NCBI GenBank assembly: GCA_046328575.1
Contig: JAXLWI010000007.1
Location: forward strand, 1 to 64,000
DNA from: JAGOBP01 sp046328575
Lineage (GTDB): Bacteria; Chloroflexota; Anaerolineae; Fen-1058
Direction: 5' to 3'
Length of the DNA: 64,000 nt
Below the pieces are notes generated by a model that searched no databases, was not told the DNA's origin, and saw only the letters and a list, made by a program, of their open reading frames with translations. The stretch's first letter is position 1, and every line of letters begins with the position of its first letter. Shown here piece by piece: positions 6,563 through 15,826 of the stretch. The position numbers were made by a program, and so were the translations under genes.

Positions 6563-8941
6563 CTAACTCACCGGCCTCAGCCACACCGTAAAAGCCGCGC
6601 CTTGCCCTGGCTCACTGTCGAGCGTGAGCCGCCCGCCCAACCGTTCGACGATCTCCTTTGAGATCGCCAGCCCTAGGCCAGTGCCCGGCGCGGTGGCTTT
6701 GCGACCTACCTCGCCCCGATAGAACCGTTCAAACACGTGCGGGCGATCTTTGGCCGAGATGCCGTAACCGGTATCGCGCACGGTGAACGTCACCCATTTT
6801 TGCTCGTCGCCGCATAAGCCAGTCGAGACGTTCACCGTACCGCCCGACGGCGTGTAATGGATGGCATTCATGACGAGGTTAGTCACCACTTCGGCCAGCC
6901 GCGCTGGATCGATCAGCGCGAGCGGCAGATCGTGGACAGGTTCATACTCTAGCGTCAAGCCGCGTTCATTGGCCAGCTGCAACCGATCGGCGATAAGTTG
7001 GCGCAGCCAATCGTCCAAATCGGTCGGCACCGGCTCGATCTTGGTCACCCCCAGATCAAGCCGCGACAGATCAAGCAGATCCTCGATCATCTTGTCCAGC
7101 CGTGCGGTCTCACGGCGCAGCGTCTGCATGTACTCCTCGCTACGTTCCGGTTTGCCGCGCTCCAGCAGATTCAAGTACAGTTTGATGTTAGTCAGCGGCG
7201 TGCGCAACTCATGACTCACATTCGAAACGAATTGATCCTTCGTGCGATCGACCTCTTGCAGACGCTGATTCGCGACGCTCAATTCGTGGGTGCGGTCCGC
7301 CACGCGTTGTTCAAGCGTCTCTACAATCCCGGCGCGATAGAGTGCATTTGCTGCGATCTCGGCAATGCCGCTGAGCAACCGGACGTCGCTGTCGGCGAGA
7401 TCAGACTGGCGACCGATCCACAATGCGCCAATAAACGTCTCAGGGGCAGTCAACGGCACAGCCGCCACCGCCCGGACTTTGCCCAACCGATCGGTCAGCC
7501 ATGTTTCCGGATCGTTGCCCGCGTTGTTATTTAGATAGGGCCGCCCCATCGTCATGATCACGTGTTTGATATTACTGGCAAACGGCAGTCGCAGACCAGT
7601 CCACGTGTCCCACTCGCCACGCCCCAACACGACTACATTTTCATCGGTCGTCGGATGAGGCATGACCAGCGCCGCGCCGTCGGCTTTGAGCAGCTGTTGC
7701 ACTTGATTCACAATCAGCGGCAGCATATCACCGCGCGTAGGCGCGGCGCGCAACGACGCTGCCACCGTCAACAGGGCCTCTAATTCGCGTTCACGCTGTT
7801 TGCGCTGCGTCACATCGCGGCCGACGCCCAGAATACCGACCGGCGTTCCAGTCTCATTGCGAATCACGGTAAAGGTCGCTTCACTCCAGAACGTTGTGCC
7901 ATCTTTGCGATAGAATTCCAGTTCCAGTGTCCGCGACAATTTCAGATCTTTGTTAGCCAGACGTTCCGGTGTGAGTTCCTGCGCCAACACAGGTAAAGCG
8001 GTCGCCATCGAAGCTGGGGTGACTTGCCGCGCAAACGGCAGCGCTTGCAACTCTTCCAAAGTATAACCGCGCTTTACAGTCACCGATGGACTGATAAACG
8101 TGATCTTCAAGTTCAAGTCCATCAGCCACACCGTTTCGCTGACGTTTTCAGCAATTAGTCGATAGCGATCTTCACTGACGCGCAACGCTTGCTCAGCGTT
8201 GCGTTGCGCCGTAATATCTTCAATCGCAACGAAGACTCTGGCCAACGAGGTTTCATAGCCAGGTGCGGCCGCCCACTGCACGCGCACGACCAGCCGCTCG
8301 CCGGTCAACGTCACATTCTCGCCTTCAAAGCCAAACTGGGTGCGCCCTTCAGCGATCCACACCAGTTCGTCCAGCAGCACCGGCAGCGCGGCGGGCGGCA
8401 ACAACCGATCGAGACTGGCCAACAACTGCGGTTTGTCTGCCGCTCGATACATCTTCAACCCACCGGCATTCACATCGATGAGGCGAACGTCGGCAAAATA
8501 CTCACGCACCACTTCCGGTCGCTGCTGAAAATACGCGCGTAGATCTGAGATACCGTGCTGCCGCAGATCGTCAAGTCGTTGGCGCACCGCCGAAAAATCC
8601 TGCTCAAATAGCGCAATTGGAGCGTATTCAAATAAGCCGCGATACCGTGCGTCGCTCTCACGTTGTTTCTGGCGCGACTGCGCCCAACGGTCCATAATCA
8701 CGACCGTCGCCGCACTCACACCTAGCGCAATCAGCGCCAGTGCGCCCATAAAGTAATTCAGATTAGTTTCGATCTGCCGATACGCCTCGTTGGCAGCTTG
8801 ACGTCGCCCGGCTTGAAGTGCACGCGTCTCCAGCGAATCAAAATTCGGCAACAGCATGGCACGCGCCGCCAGATAAGCAGCCGCTAAAGATACGAGACAC
8901 ATAATTACCGGCAGGACAAAATACTTCACGCGAACTGACAT
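6563..8941 (-). CDS. Membrane-bound PAS-PAS-GAF sensor histidine kinase
   Basis: Hybrid-free sensor kinase of 792 residues. Two N-terminal transmembrane helices (about 10-30 and 62-83) are followed by PAS (about 98-240), a second PAS with a PAC end (about 255-385), GAF (about 390-545), HisKA with the phospho-acceptor in NVSHELRTPL (about 575), and a HATPase domain with the N box, DTGYGIS and GTGLGLAIS. ATG 8941 has AGGTG upstream; a GTG lies one codon earlier. The stop of the upstream peptidase overlaps this ribosome site, so the pair is probably cotranscribed. No cognate regulator is adjacent; the receiver protein at 10140-10526 is the nearest candidate. Confidence 0.9.
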   Translation of the reverse strand: MSVRVKYFVLPVIMCLVSLAAAYLAARAMLLPNFDSLETRALQAGRRQAANEAYRQIETNLNYFMGALALIALGVSAATVVIMDRWAQSRQKQRESDARYRGLFEYAPIALFEQDFSAVRQRLDDLRQHGISDLRAYFQQRPEVVREYFADVRLIDVNAGGLKMYRAADKPQLLASLDRLLPPAALPVLLDELVWIAEGRTQFGFEGENVTLTGERLVVRVQWAAAPGYETSLARVFVAIEDITAQRNAEQALRVSEDRYRLIAENVSETVWLMDLNLKITFISPSVTVKRGYTLEELQALPFARQVTPASMATALPVLAQELTPERLANKDLKLSRTLELEFYRKDGTTFWSEATFTVIRNETGTPVGILGVGRDVTQRKQRERELEALLTVAASLRAAPTRGDMLPLIVNQVQQLLKADGAALVMPHPTTDENVVVLGRGEWDTWTGLRLPFASNIKHVIMTMGRPYLNNNAGNDPETWLTDRLGKVRAVAAVPLTAPETFIGALWIGRQSDLADSDVRLLSGIAEIAANALYRAGIVETLEQRVADRTHELSVANQRLQEVDRTKDQFVSNVSHELRTPLTNIKLYLNLLERGKPERSEEYMQTLRRETARLDKMIEDLLDLSRLDLGVTKIEPVPTDLDDWLRQLIADRLQLANERGLTLEYEPVHDLPLALIDPARLAEVVTNLVMNAIHYTPSGGTVNVSTGLCGDEQKWVTFTVRDTGYGISAKDRPHVFERFYRGEVGRKATAPGTGLGLAISKEIVERLGGRLTLDSEPGQGAAFTVWLRPVS

Positions 8942-8944
8942 CAC

Positions 8945-10048
8945 TCACCTGTATTCGCCGCGTTCACTCCGCGCCAGCGCGGTGTCCATGGGCAAGGCGT
9001 AGCGCACGTGTCCGTCGCGACCAATCATCGTCTCGGCCGCGCACAACGAATTGACAATTGCCTCTTCGACGCTTTCTACCACCGCGTGAAACAGGCCCTC
9101 CATAACGCGGGCTTCATCCATCAAGCTGACTTCAGTAGTGACAAGCGCCGTTGGATCGTGCGCCACGCGATTGGCCGTACTAAACGCGATCACAAAATCG
9201 CCGCTGCCGTGACCGTACACACTACCCGTCCGCGCCACCCCTGCTGCCGCGCGCACGCACACGCGATGTAATTGCCGTGACGATAGCGGCGCGTCCGTCG
9301 CTAACACGATCATGATTGAGCCATGATCCGCCGCATTCAACGGCATCTCGGCGGGTGTCAGCCAACGCCCGATCGGCCGCCCGGCGATAACGAGATCAGC
9401 CGGTCGGCCAAAGTTCGATTGCACCACTGCACCTAGCGTAAAGCCGCCCAGTTCGATCGGTAGTACACGACTCGCGGTGCCGATGCCGCCCTTCCAGCCA
9501 AAGCACGTCGTGCCGGTGCCCGCGCCGATGTTGCCTTCATCCACACGATCGCCTGTGGCCGCTTCAATCGCTGCGAAGACGTGTTCCGATCGGACATGGC
9601 GACCCTGGAGATCGTTTAGGTAAGCGTCGCTGGTCTCACCTACCACTACATTCACACTACTGGTCGTGATGCCGATGTCGGGATTTCGGCGAATGGCATA
9701 TTCAACCAGCGCATCAGCAACGAGGCCGATATTGAGAGTATTGGTCAGCGCAATCGGTGACTCGATCACGCCCAGCTCGCGTACTTGTTCGAAGCCCAGC
9801 GCTTTGCCGTAGCCGTTGATGGTGTGCACAGCGGCCCTTACTTTCGAACGATAGACGTTGTCACCGTGGGGCAGAATCACCGTGACACCCGTCCGTACCG
9901 GACCAACGCCAGGTTGTAATGGCCCGTCGCCCCGAATCAATGTAGTGTGACCGACTTTGACACCTCTCACATCGACAATGGCGTTCAATACACCCGTGGG
10001 CAGATCACCAAACGTCAGCCCCCATTGTCGAGCACGCAGTTTACGCAT
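8945..10048 (-). CDS. P1 (DmpA/S58) family peptidase
   Basis: Ntn-type aminopeptidase of the DmpA family, which self-cleaves into two chains. The 367 residues show the conserved blocks LPTGVLNAIVDVRGVKVGH, NTLNIGLVADALVEYA and VDEGNIGAGTGTTCFGWKGG, then GIGTASRV where the family carries the cleavage site and nucleophile. The ATG at 10048 is preferred because it has GGGTGG upstream and the family's usual N-terminus follows; the frame stays open upstream to 10198. A strong terminator (10061-10097) ends about 12 nt before this ATG, so expression probably depends on read-through from upstream. The histidine kinase gene follows directly. Confidence 0.88.
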   Translation of the reverse strand: MRKLRARQWGLTFGDLPTGVLNAIVDVRGVKVGHTTLIRGDGPLQPGVGPVRTGVTVILPHGDNVYRSKVRAAVHTINGYGKALGFEQVRELGVIESPIALTNTLNIGLVADALVEYAIRRNPDIGITTSSVNVVVGETSDAYLNDLQGRHVRSEHVFAAIEAATGDRVDEGNIGAGTGTTCFGWKGGIGTASRVLPIELGGFTLGAVVQSNFGRPADLVIAGRPIGRWLTPAEMPLNAADHGSIMIVLATDAPLSSRQLHRVCVRAAAGVARTGSVYGHGSGDFVIAFSTANRVAHDPTALVTTEVSLMDEARVMEGLFHAVVESVEEAIVNSLCAAETMIGRDGHVRYALPMDTALARSERGEYR

Positions 10049-10060
10049 AATGCCACCCAA

Positions 10061-10097
10061 AGAAAAAGGCTGCCTCGAACTCGCCCTCGAAGCAACC
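10061..10097 (-). terminator. Intrinsic terminator after the response regulator operon
   Basis: On the minus strand GGTTGCTTCGA pairs with TTCGAGGCAGCC (with one G-U and one loose pair) around a 7-nt loop, followed by TTTTTCTTT. It closes the 10140-10925 operon but leaves no room for a promoter before the P1 peptidase start at 10048. Confidence 0.85.
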
Positions 10098-10139
10098 TTA
10101 TCTATTTTCTCAGCATAGTGAGTCGCACCTGAGGATAAC

Positions 10140-10526
10140 TCAGGCGAATGCGCTGCTGTAACGATCCATGACGCCGCGAACACGGGCGACCAGTTCACGC
10201 GGGCCGACAGGTTTTCGAATCCAGTCGTCGGCCCCGAACTTGCCAGGCTGATTACGGCCGATTCGATCTTCCAGTGCCGAGACGAAGATGACGGGCACCG
10301 CTTGTGTGCGGCGATCGGTCTTCAAACGGCGGCAGGTATCATAGCCATCCATGCCCGGCATCATTACGTCCAGCAGAATCACGCTGGGGGCGGAATCGAG
10401 CGCGCGGGCGAGCGTTTGCTCACCATTCGCAGCCTCGATCACGTCGAAGCCTTCGCGGGCAAAGATCAACCTGAGCAGCTGCCGCACGCCATCATCATCG
10501 TCGGCGACTAGAATCCGTGGCGGCAT
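10140..10526 (-). CDS. Single-domain response regulator (receiver)
   Basis: CheY-like receiver of 128 residues without an output domain. It has the acidic pocket VADDDDG near residue 8-12, the phospho-acceptor in VILLDVMMPGMDG, FVSA for the switch Thr/Ser, and Lys in IRKPVG. ATG 10526 is chosen because AAGGTG lies 6 nt upstream; the open frame continues to 10604. It may transmit phosphate from the 6563-8941 kinase or another kinase. It is last in a three-gene unit behind the Os1348-like protein (10-bp gap) and closed by a terminator. Confidence 0.9.
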   Translation of the reverse strand: MPPRILVADDDDGVRQLLRLIFAREGFDVIEAANGEQTLARALDSAPSVILLDVMMPGMDGYDTCRRLKTDRRTQAVPVIFVSALEDRIGRNQPGKFGADDWIRKPVGPRELVARVRGVMDRYSSAFA

Positions 10527-10536
10527 GGCATCACCT

Positions 10537-10767
10537 TTACGACAGCAGGTGAGTCGGCCGGGCAGCATGTTGCGCCTGAACCCAGCCGTACAATTGGCTC
10601 GCAAACGACTCCAACGACTCGGCCCGGATGTTCATCAGGACTTGATGCTCTTCCGGCGACAGGTCGAATTGACTTAACAAGCGCGCTCGCCTGCCGTTTA
10701 GCAACCCAGCCCGAAATTCACGATCGATAATCGCATTACCGACGACTTCTTCTAAAGCGGGTGACAT
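10537..10767 (-). CDS. Os1348-like NHLP-clan small protein
   Basis: A 76-residue helical protein. It has the pattern LEEVVGNAIIDREFRAGLL, then a Leu-rich stretch, FDLSPEEHQVL, and SLESFASQLYGWV, which resembles the Os1348 family of the NHLP/nif11 leader clan. Some relatives are leaders of ribosomally made peptides; many in Chloroflexota sit beside regulators with no known product. No cleavable Gly-Gly leader/core boundary or modification enzyme is visible here. ATG 10767 has a strong AGGAGGGG site; the TTG five codons earlier lies over that site and is rejected. It sits between a tiny membrane peptide gene and a receiver gene. Confidence 0.65.
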   Translation of the reverse strand: MSPALEEVVGNAIIDREFRAGLLNGRRARLLSQFDLSPEEHQVLMNIRAESLESFASQLYGWVQAQHAARPTHLLS

Positions 10768-10793
10768 GACCCCTCCTAGCAACGAAAGTTATT

Positions 10794-10925
10794 CTAGCTC
10801 ACCCCACCGCCGCCACCAATTGGTGCGTTCGGTGCAATCATAAGCCCAAGCACAGCAATCAACACCAGGCGAATTGACGGATTTAAGACGATTTCGGCGG
10901 CAAATCGGCGGGCGGCGGTGACCAT
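10794..10925 (-). CDS. 43-residue membrane peptide with a glycine tail
   Basis: ATG at 10925 follows a near-perfect AGGAGGAAGG ribosome site. The product begins MVTAARRFAAEIVLNPSI, has one hydrophobic segment (LVLIAVLGLMIA) and ends in IGGGGGVS. It is the first gene downstream of a promoter with a tandem 12-bp repeat, and 26 bp before the Os1348-like gene. No family recognised. It could be a small membrane regulator, or a peptide product whose partner is the Os1348-like protein. The coding call rests on the ribosome site, spacing and operon position. Confidence 0.6.
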   Translation of the reverse strand: MVTAARRFAAEIVLNPSIRLVLIAVLGLMIAPNAPIGGGGGVS

Positions 10926-10958
10926 GACCTTCCTCCTGACAATGTTTGGAATGATCAC

Positions 10959-10996
10959 AGTGTATCAGAGGCCTATGATAGAAACTATGATAGAAA
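10959..10996 (-). promoter_or_regulatory. Promoter with tandem 12-bp repeats upstream of the small-peptide operon
   Basis: Two exact copies of CTATGATAGAAA (10973-10984 and 10985-10996). On the minus strand they end 8 nt before a -10-like TACACT (10959-10964), and no good -35 is present. Direct repeats ending 8 bp before the -10 box are the known layout of SARP operators, and a SARP-family gene starts further upstream on the same strand. SARP repeats usually have an 11-bp period rather than 12, so the match is suggestive only. Confidence 0.5.
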
Positions 10997-11058
10997 ACGG
11001 CCTTATCGCTACGAATTTTTGAATCTGGTATGAAACTGAGGGAAAAATTGAGCCAAAT

Positions 11059-14000
11059 TTATGGGGAGTCGGACTTTCTGGTTGCTTGCTGGGCCCGAAT
11101 TTCCTTGGCCAGAAGCCGAGTCTGAGCATCCGGTCTAGCATTGAGGTCTTTCATGAAGCGCCGTGCCATTTTGTCGTAGTGGATGAGAGCTTGAGCTGAT
11201 TTGCCGAGCGCGACAAGGGAACGCATCGCTAAACGGTGCAAGTCTTCCCGAAAGTAATCAAATTCCAGGCCGCGTTCGGCTGCCGCCAGCGCATCTTCAT
11301 AGCGACGTGCGGACCATAACAGATCCATCAATGTCGTCACAATTTCCAGGCAGCGTTGTTGCAGTCCCTCACGGATATGGCCAGCCCATTCCGCGTATGA
11401 ATCAATCAAGTAAGGGCCGGTACACAAGTCAAGCGCCTGCCGAAGTTCGCTAATCTGTTCAGGCTCGCCGGCCAATCGAGCTTGCGCTGAAGCGATCAAC
11501 CGTCGAAATTCTGCCACATCGTACCAAATATCAGCGGCGGGATTAAGCTGATAACTTTCCCCTTCGAAAATCGCGAATTCAATACCTAGGGCACGGCGAG
11601 CTTTGTATTTGGCAGCGTGAAAGGAACTGGCCATGCGGCCAGCCGACAGGTTGGGCCAAAAGATGGCGCCAATCTCATCGCGACGCTGGGGCGAATATTC
11701 CAACAGGTAGAAGAACAACTCACGTGCCAGAGCTGAACCGCCCCATTCGCCGGACGATAGCGCCCGGCCATCACGCCACACTTGACCGGCTCCAAACGCT
11801 CGTACTTCCAGGCGCGGTTGAGCTTCGGCCTTCACCGTAATTTCGGCATGCGACACCGTTTGATCTTGCACACTTGCCAACCAGTTGCGTAGCGCAAGGT
11901 CGTCTGTTTGCTGGAGCGCCCAGTTCCAAAAGTCTGCGGCACGCTTGCCTTCAGCCAGCGAAAAAGGTCGACATCCCAACCGATGGCCAAGCCGTGTCAT
12001 ATCCAGCAGGGCTGTACGAGCTGCAGTCATTTGTCCAGCAAGATACTGAGCACGCGCCAACCACAGCAGAATCCGACCGAGATCCAGATAGGAGTTCGAG
12101 CCAGCCATCGATTGCGTAGCCTGTTCCAACTCGACGACCCCTTTGGCTATACTGCCGCGTTCAATGTCGACGATACCAATCGAAGCCAAAATCAAATCAA
12201 CCTGAACAGTCAAACCCTGCCGTTCGGCTACACTGCGCGCTTGTTCGAACAGCGCCGAGGCACGATCGAGATCCTGGTTCAAGCGATGGGCATGTCCCTG
12301 CCCATCCAACACCAGGCTTACTAGTTCAAGATCGCCCAGGTCGTTTGCCAACTGTAATGATTGTTGATAGGTGTCGATTGCTTGACGGCTGTCACCACGA
12401 TCGCGATGCACAACGGCAATACCTTCCAGCACCCTGGCCTGCACATGCCGATCATCGGCTTCTTCCGCTTTGAGCTGTGCTTCGGCATAGAGTTTCAACG
12501 CACCATCGTAATCGCCAATCACATAGCGATCGTAGCCCAGGTTGTTCAGGCAACGCGCCAATGGACCCGGGTTGCCGATCTGTCGCCACAAAATCAGGGC
12601 CTCGGCTTGAACAGCCGCACATTCTTCAAGACGGCCCATGGATCGCAAAACATTGGCCAAATCCTGCAAAGTCCGTCCTAAGTTGAAAGCGCGCAAATTC
12701 TCATCCGCGCTGCGGCGATACAACGCCAACGCTCGCCCTAGAGCGTCTTCAGCCGCAGTCCAATTACCCAGGCCGTACTGACTATCGCCGACGATTCGCA
12801 GCGCCTCAGCAGTCAACAACGGCTCTTCGGTCGCGGTTGTTTCAGCCAAGATGCGCTGCCCGATTGCCAGCGATTCTTGATATTTGCTGCTAGCATAAGC
12901 CACCCAGCCCTGTCCCAAGATAGCGCGAATCCAACCCGAACGATTGCCGCGTTCCTGATGACTCGTTTCTGCCTGTCGCAGCACGGGTAAGGCCCTAACG
13001 AATTGACCACTATTAAGCAAGACCTGCCCTTCGTATACGAGCAAATCTGGCGCAGATGAGCGCTGCGCGGCGGGGAGTTTGTCGAACCAAGATTGCAACG
13101 TCTGGCGTCGCCCACTGATGAACATCTGCCGCGCTAGACTGTTCATCAACTGCGCTGCACGATCGAGTGCATTGGCGGCCAGGAAGTATTCAACGGCCTC
13201 TTCAGGCTGATTCCGCGCTTCAAATGCCTCGCCAGTTATCCGCTGCATACGCGCAAACCGATCGGGCGATGTGCGGCTAAAGCGCGCCAGTAAAAATTCG
13301 CGGAACAACGGATGGAAGCGATACCACGGTTCCCCGTCGAGATCCACACGCGTCAAAAATAGATTACGCAACTCGATCTGTTCGATCCAGCGTTCGGCGT
13401 CAGACGTGCCGCGCAAAGTGTTGACCAATTCCGTCGAGAACTGACGCGGCACAGCCGCGCTCAGCAGAAAATCCTGCAGCGCAGGTTCCAATCGATCAAA
13501 CACTTCGCTGGCGAGGTATTCGTAGACCGGCCCTGCCGAGTCGCGTGTGCGCGGCAAGTGAACCAACAAGTTCTGCCAGGCGCCATGCGACGAGAGCAGA
13601 ATAGCCGTGATCCAACCTTCGGCCTCGTCAGCCAGTCGGACTGCTTGGTCATGATCGATGTCCAAGTTGAAGCGACTGGCCAGGACTTCGCGCACTTCGT
13701 CCGCGGTAAATCGCAAATCGGCCGCACCGATGCCGGCGACCGCGCCTTGCGCCGCCAATCGGACCAGCGGGCCGCGCAGCAACGTGCGCCCGGCCACGAC
13801 CAGATGCGCGTGCTCAGGCAAGTAACGCAACAGGTGATCGAGCAGATCGCTAATCGCCGCTTCGTCGCTGACCGAATGCCAATCGTCCAACACCAGCACG
13901 AAGTATTCCGGCACATCGGCGACCATATCGGCCACCAAAGCCGCCGCCGCGGCATGGGCCGCCGGGACACCATGCTCGATCAATGGATTCGTACGGGCGC

Positions 14001-14280
14001 CAAATTGAGGAAACTTCTGCTGCAATGAAGCCACCAAATGCGCCAAAAACACAGCCGGATCGCGATCATTCTCGTCGAGGGTGTACCAGCAAACCGGCAG
14101 TTCGACGTCCGTAGCGAAATCGATCAGAAGCGTAGTCTTACCGTAACCAGCCGGAGCCGTGACCAGCATCAGTTTGCGTTCGAGGTTCTCGTGAAGAAAA
14201 TCAACCAGTCGAGTGCGGCGGATGACACCACTGGTGCGCCGGGGGATGAGAATCTTGGTTGGGATGATATTAACCGGCAT
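11059..14280 (-). CDS. Large ATPase-TPR-SARP transcriptional regulator
   Basis: Signal-integrating regulator of about 1,073 residues with the MalT/AfsR layout. An N-terminal STAND-type ATPase has Walker A TAPAGYGKTT (residues 41-50) and Walker B VLVLDDWH. A long TPR array spans about 390-800. At the C-terminus is a SARP output: a winged-helix around LARELFFYLLEYSP to ARRALG (about 840-910) and a bacterial transcriptional activation domain (about 930-1055). The frame opens at a TTG at 14310. ATGs at 14292, 14289 and 14280 are all possible and none has a good ribosome site; 14280 gives the family-like N-terminus MPVNIIPTKI. It probably controls the small-peptide operon just downstream. Confidence 0.88.
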   Translation of the reverse strand: MPVNIIPTKILIPRRTSGVIRRTRLVDFLHENLERKLMLVTAPAGYGKTTLLIDFATDVELPVCWYTLDENDRDPAVFLAHLVASLQQKFPQFGARTNPLIEHGVPAAHAAAAALVADMVADVPEYFVLVLDDWHSVSDEAAISDLLDHLLRYLPEHAHLVVAGRTLLRGPLVRLAAQGAVAGIGAADLRFTADEVREVLASRFNLDIDHDQAVRLADEAEGWITAILLSSHGAWQNLLVHLPRTRDSAGPVYEYLASEVFDRLEPALQDFLLSAAVPRQFSTELVNTLRGTSDAERWIEQIELRNLFLTRVDLDGEPWYRFHPLFREFLLARFSRTSPDRFARMQRITGEAFEARNQPEEAVEYFLAANALDRAAQLMNSLARQMFISGRRQTLQSWFDKLPAAQRSSAPDLLVYEGQVLLNSGQFVRALPVLRQAETSHQERGNRSGWIRAILGQGWVAYASSKYQESLAIGQRILAETTATEEPLLTAEALRIVGDSQYGLGNWTAAEDALGRALALYRRSADENLRAFNLGRTLQDLANVLRSMGRLEECAAVQAEALILWRQIGNPGPLARCLNNLGYDRYVIGDYDGALKLYAEAQLKAEEADDRHVQARVLEGIAVVHRDRGDSRQAIDTYQQSLQLANDLGDLELVSLVLDGQGHAHRLNQDLDRASALFEQARSVAERQGLTVQVDLILASIGIVDIERGSIAKGVVELEQATQSMAGSNSYLDLGRILLWLARAQYLAGQMTAARTALLDMTRLGHRLGCRPFSLAEGKRAADFWNWALQQTDDLALRNWLASVQDQTVSHAEITVKAEAQPRLEVRAFGAGQVWRDGRALSSGEWGGSALARELFFYLLEYSPQRRDEIGAIFWPNLSAGRMASSFHAAKYKARRALGIEFAIFEGESYQLNPAADIWYDVAEFRRLIASAQARLAGEPEQISELRQALDLCTGPYLIDSYAEWAGHIREGLQQRCLEIVTTLMDLLWSARRYEDALAAAERGLEFDYFREDLHRLAMRSLVALGKSAQALIHYDKMARRFMKDLNARPDAQTRLLAKEIRAQQATRKSDSP

Positions 14281-14334
14281 GCCTACCATCATACCACGGA
14301 GCGGGTTCAAATCAACAACACGCCGATTTCGCCC

Positions 14335-14370
14335 AAAACGAAAAGCGCCAAGGCAATTCGCCTCGGCGCT
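14335..14370 (-). terminator. Intrinsic terminator after the class-III aminotransferase
   Basis: Arms AGCGCCGAGGC and GCCTTGGCGCT (14360-14370 and 14344-14354), a 5-nt loop, then TTTCGTTTT on the minus strand. It lies between the aminotransferase stop (14402) and the SARP regulator start region. Confidence 0.88.
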
Positions 14371-14401
14371 CTCGATCGAGCTATTCAGCCGATCGGTTGT
14401 T

Positions 14402-15754
14402 TCAAGCGACTAGCGATTGGACCGCTTCACGGAAGACTTGTGTGTGCCGATCGATATCGTCCGCACTGGTATACGGCGAGATCAACGCCATGTTGTGGAA
14501 CGGCGTCATCAAAATGCCGCGATTCAGCGCGAACAGGTGCATGTACTGGTCGAGATCGAAGTCAACGGCAGCGGCGGCCTCGCCACCGTTGCGCGGCGGC
14601 GTCGGGCGGAACCAATACTCGGCGCGGCAACCCAGTCGCTTAACAATCCACGGGAGTTCGTATTCTTCAATTACTTCTTCAACACCCCGCTCGAAACGCT
14701 CGGCCAGCGGAATCATGCGCGCGAAGGCTTCGGGCGTCAACACCTTTTCCAACGTCACGTGCATCGCGGCGAGCGCCAACGCATTGCCCGACAACGTCCC
14801 GCCGATACCGTTAGTGTCGATATCTTCCAACTCGGTCTGCGTGCGCGCCCGCTCAGCCACCGTTTCCGACATGCCGTACACCGCCGCCGGGATACCACTC
14901 GCGATCGGTTTGCCAATGACGAACAGATCGGGATCAAGGTTATATGCTTTAGTGTAACCGCCGGGGCCAGTACAAATCGTGTGGGTCTCGTCGATGATCA
15001 ACAAAGTGCCTGTTTTGTGGGTAATTTCGCGCAATGCTGCGTGATAGCCTTCGTCGGGATGAATGATACCGATGTTCGTCATCGCCGGTTCGGCCAGCAC
15101 GCAAGCCACATCACCTTCTGCGAGAGCAGCTTCTAATGCGGGGATGTCGTTGAACTCGATCACTTTGGTCGTGACCGACGGATCCACTTGCGGGCCGAGG
15201 TTGCCGTGGCGCGGGCCGACCACGCCATCGTGCAGTGTAGCGAACGTCTCATCGACCGTGCCGTGATAGCAGTAGTTGAAGACCAGCACCTTGGGCCGCT
15301 TCGTGATCGCGCGCGCGATGCGTAGCACAAAGCGATTCGCATCAGTGGCCGTCATCGCCACTTGCCAATACGGCAGGCCAAAACGCCGCGCCAATTCCTC
15401 ACCGACCCAAATCGAATCTTCGGTAGGCAGCATGAAAGTGACGCCATTGCGCATCCGCGCCGTGATCGCCTCCAGCACCGGTTCGGGCGCGTGGCCCGTC
15501 ATCGCGCCCGTGTCGCCCAAACACAAATCGATATACTGGTTGCCGTCGACGTCGGCAAAGTGCGCGCCGTGCCCTTCGGTCACAAACACCGGAAACGAGC
15601 CCGCCCACTTCACCATCCAACTCATCGGCACGCCCGCCAGCAGCGACTTCTTCGCGCGCTCAAATAAAGCCTGTGATTGTGGATGCGTTGCGACGAACCG
15701 CTGATCCTCAACCGCCAACTGCTGCTTCAAACGTCCCCGATCGATAGTTGCCAT
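14402..15754 (-). CDS. Class-III aminotransferase, glutamate-1-semialdehyde aminomutase-like
   Basis: PLP-dependent aminotransferase of 450 residues. It shows the class-III features LFVIGKPIASG with the Schiff-base Lys (about residue 290), LIIDETHT with the PLP-ring Asp, and YHGTVDET. It resembles HemL-type enzymes, but the surrounding genes handle glutamate and peptides rather than tetrapyrroles, so a role outside heme synthesis is likely. Substrate unknown. ATG 15754 is preferred (GGAGG 12 nt upstream, natural N-terminus); the frame extends to 15826. It is last in the run M29 peptidase, gamma-glutamyl hydrolase, murI, aminotransferase. Confidence 0.85.
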   Translation of the reverse strand: MATIDRGRLKQQLAVEDQRFVATHPQSQALFERAKKSLLAGVPMSWMVKWAGSFPVFVTEGHGAHFADVDGNQYIDLCLGDTGAMTGHAPEPVLEAITARMRNGVTFMLPTEDSIWVGEELARRFGLPYWQVAMTATDANRFVLRIARAITKRPKVLVFNYCYHGTVDETFATLHDGVVGPRHGNLGPQVDPSVTTKVIEFNDIPALEAALAEGDVACVLAEPAMTNIGIIHPDEGYHAALREITHKTGTLLIIDETHTICTGPGGYTKAYNLDPDLFVIGKPIASGIPAAVYGMSETVAERARTQTELEDIDTNGIGGTLSGNALALAAMHVTLEKVLTPEAFARMIPLAERFERGVEEVIEEYELPWIVKRLGCRAEYWFRPTPPRNGGEAAAAVDFDLDQYMHLFALNRGILMTPFHNMALISPYTSADDIDRHTQVFREAVQSLVA

Positions 15755-15826
15755 GCTGATTGATCTCCTCCCGAACGAAGTGGTCGGCAGTTTAACACAC
15801 GCCGCTTCATTTTTGCAAGACAACAA

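Noticed and set aside
14402..15754. hemL (heme synthesis)
   Set aside because: No other tetrapyrrole genes nearby, and the neighbours are peptidase and glutamate genes, so only the class-III family is claimed.
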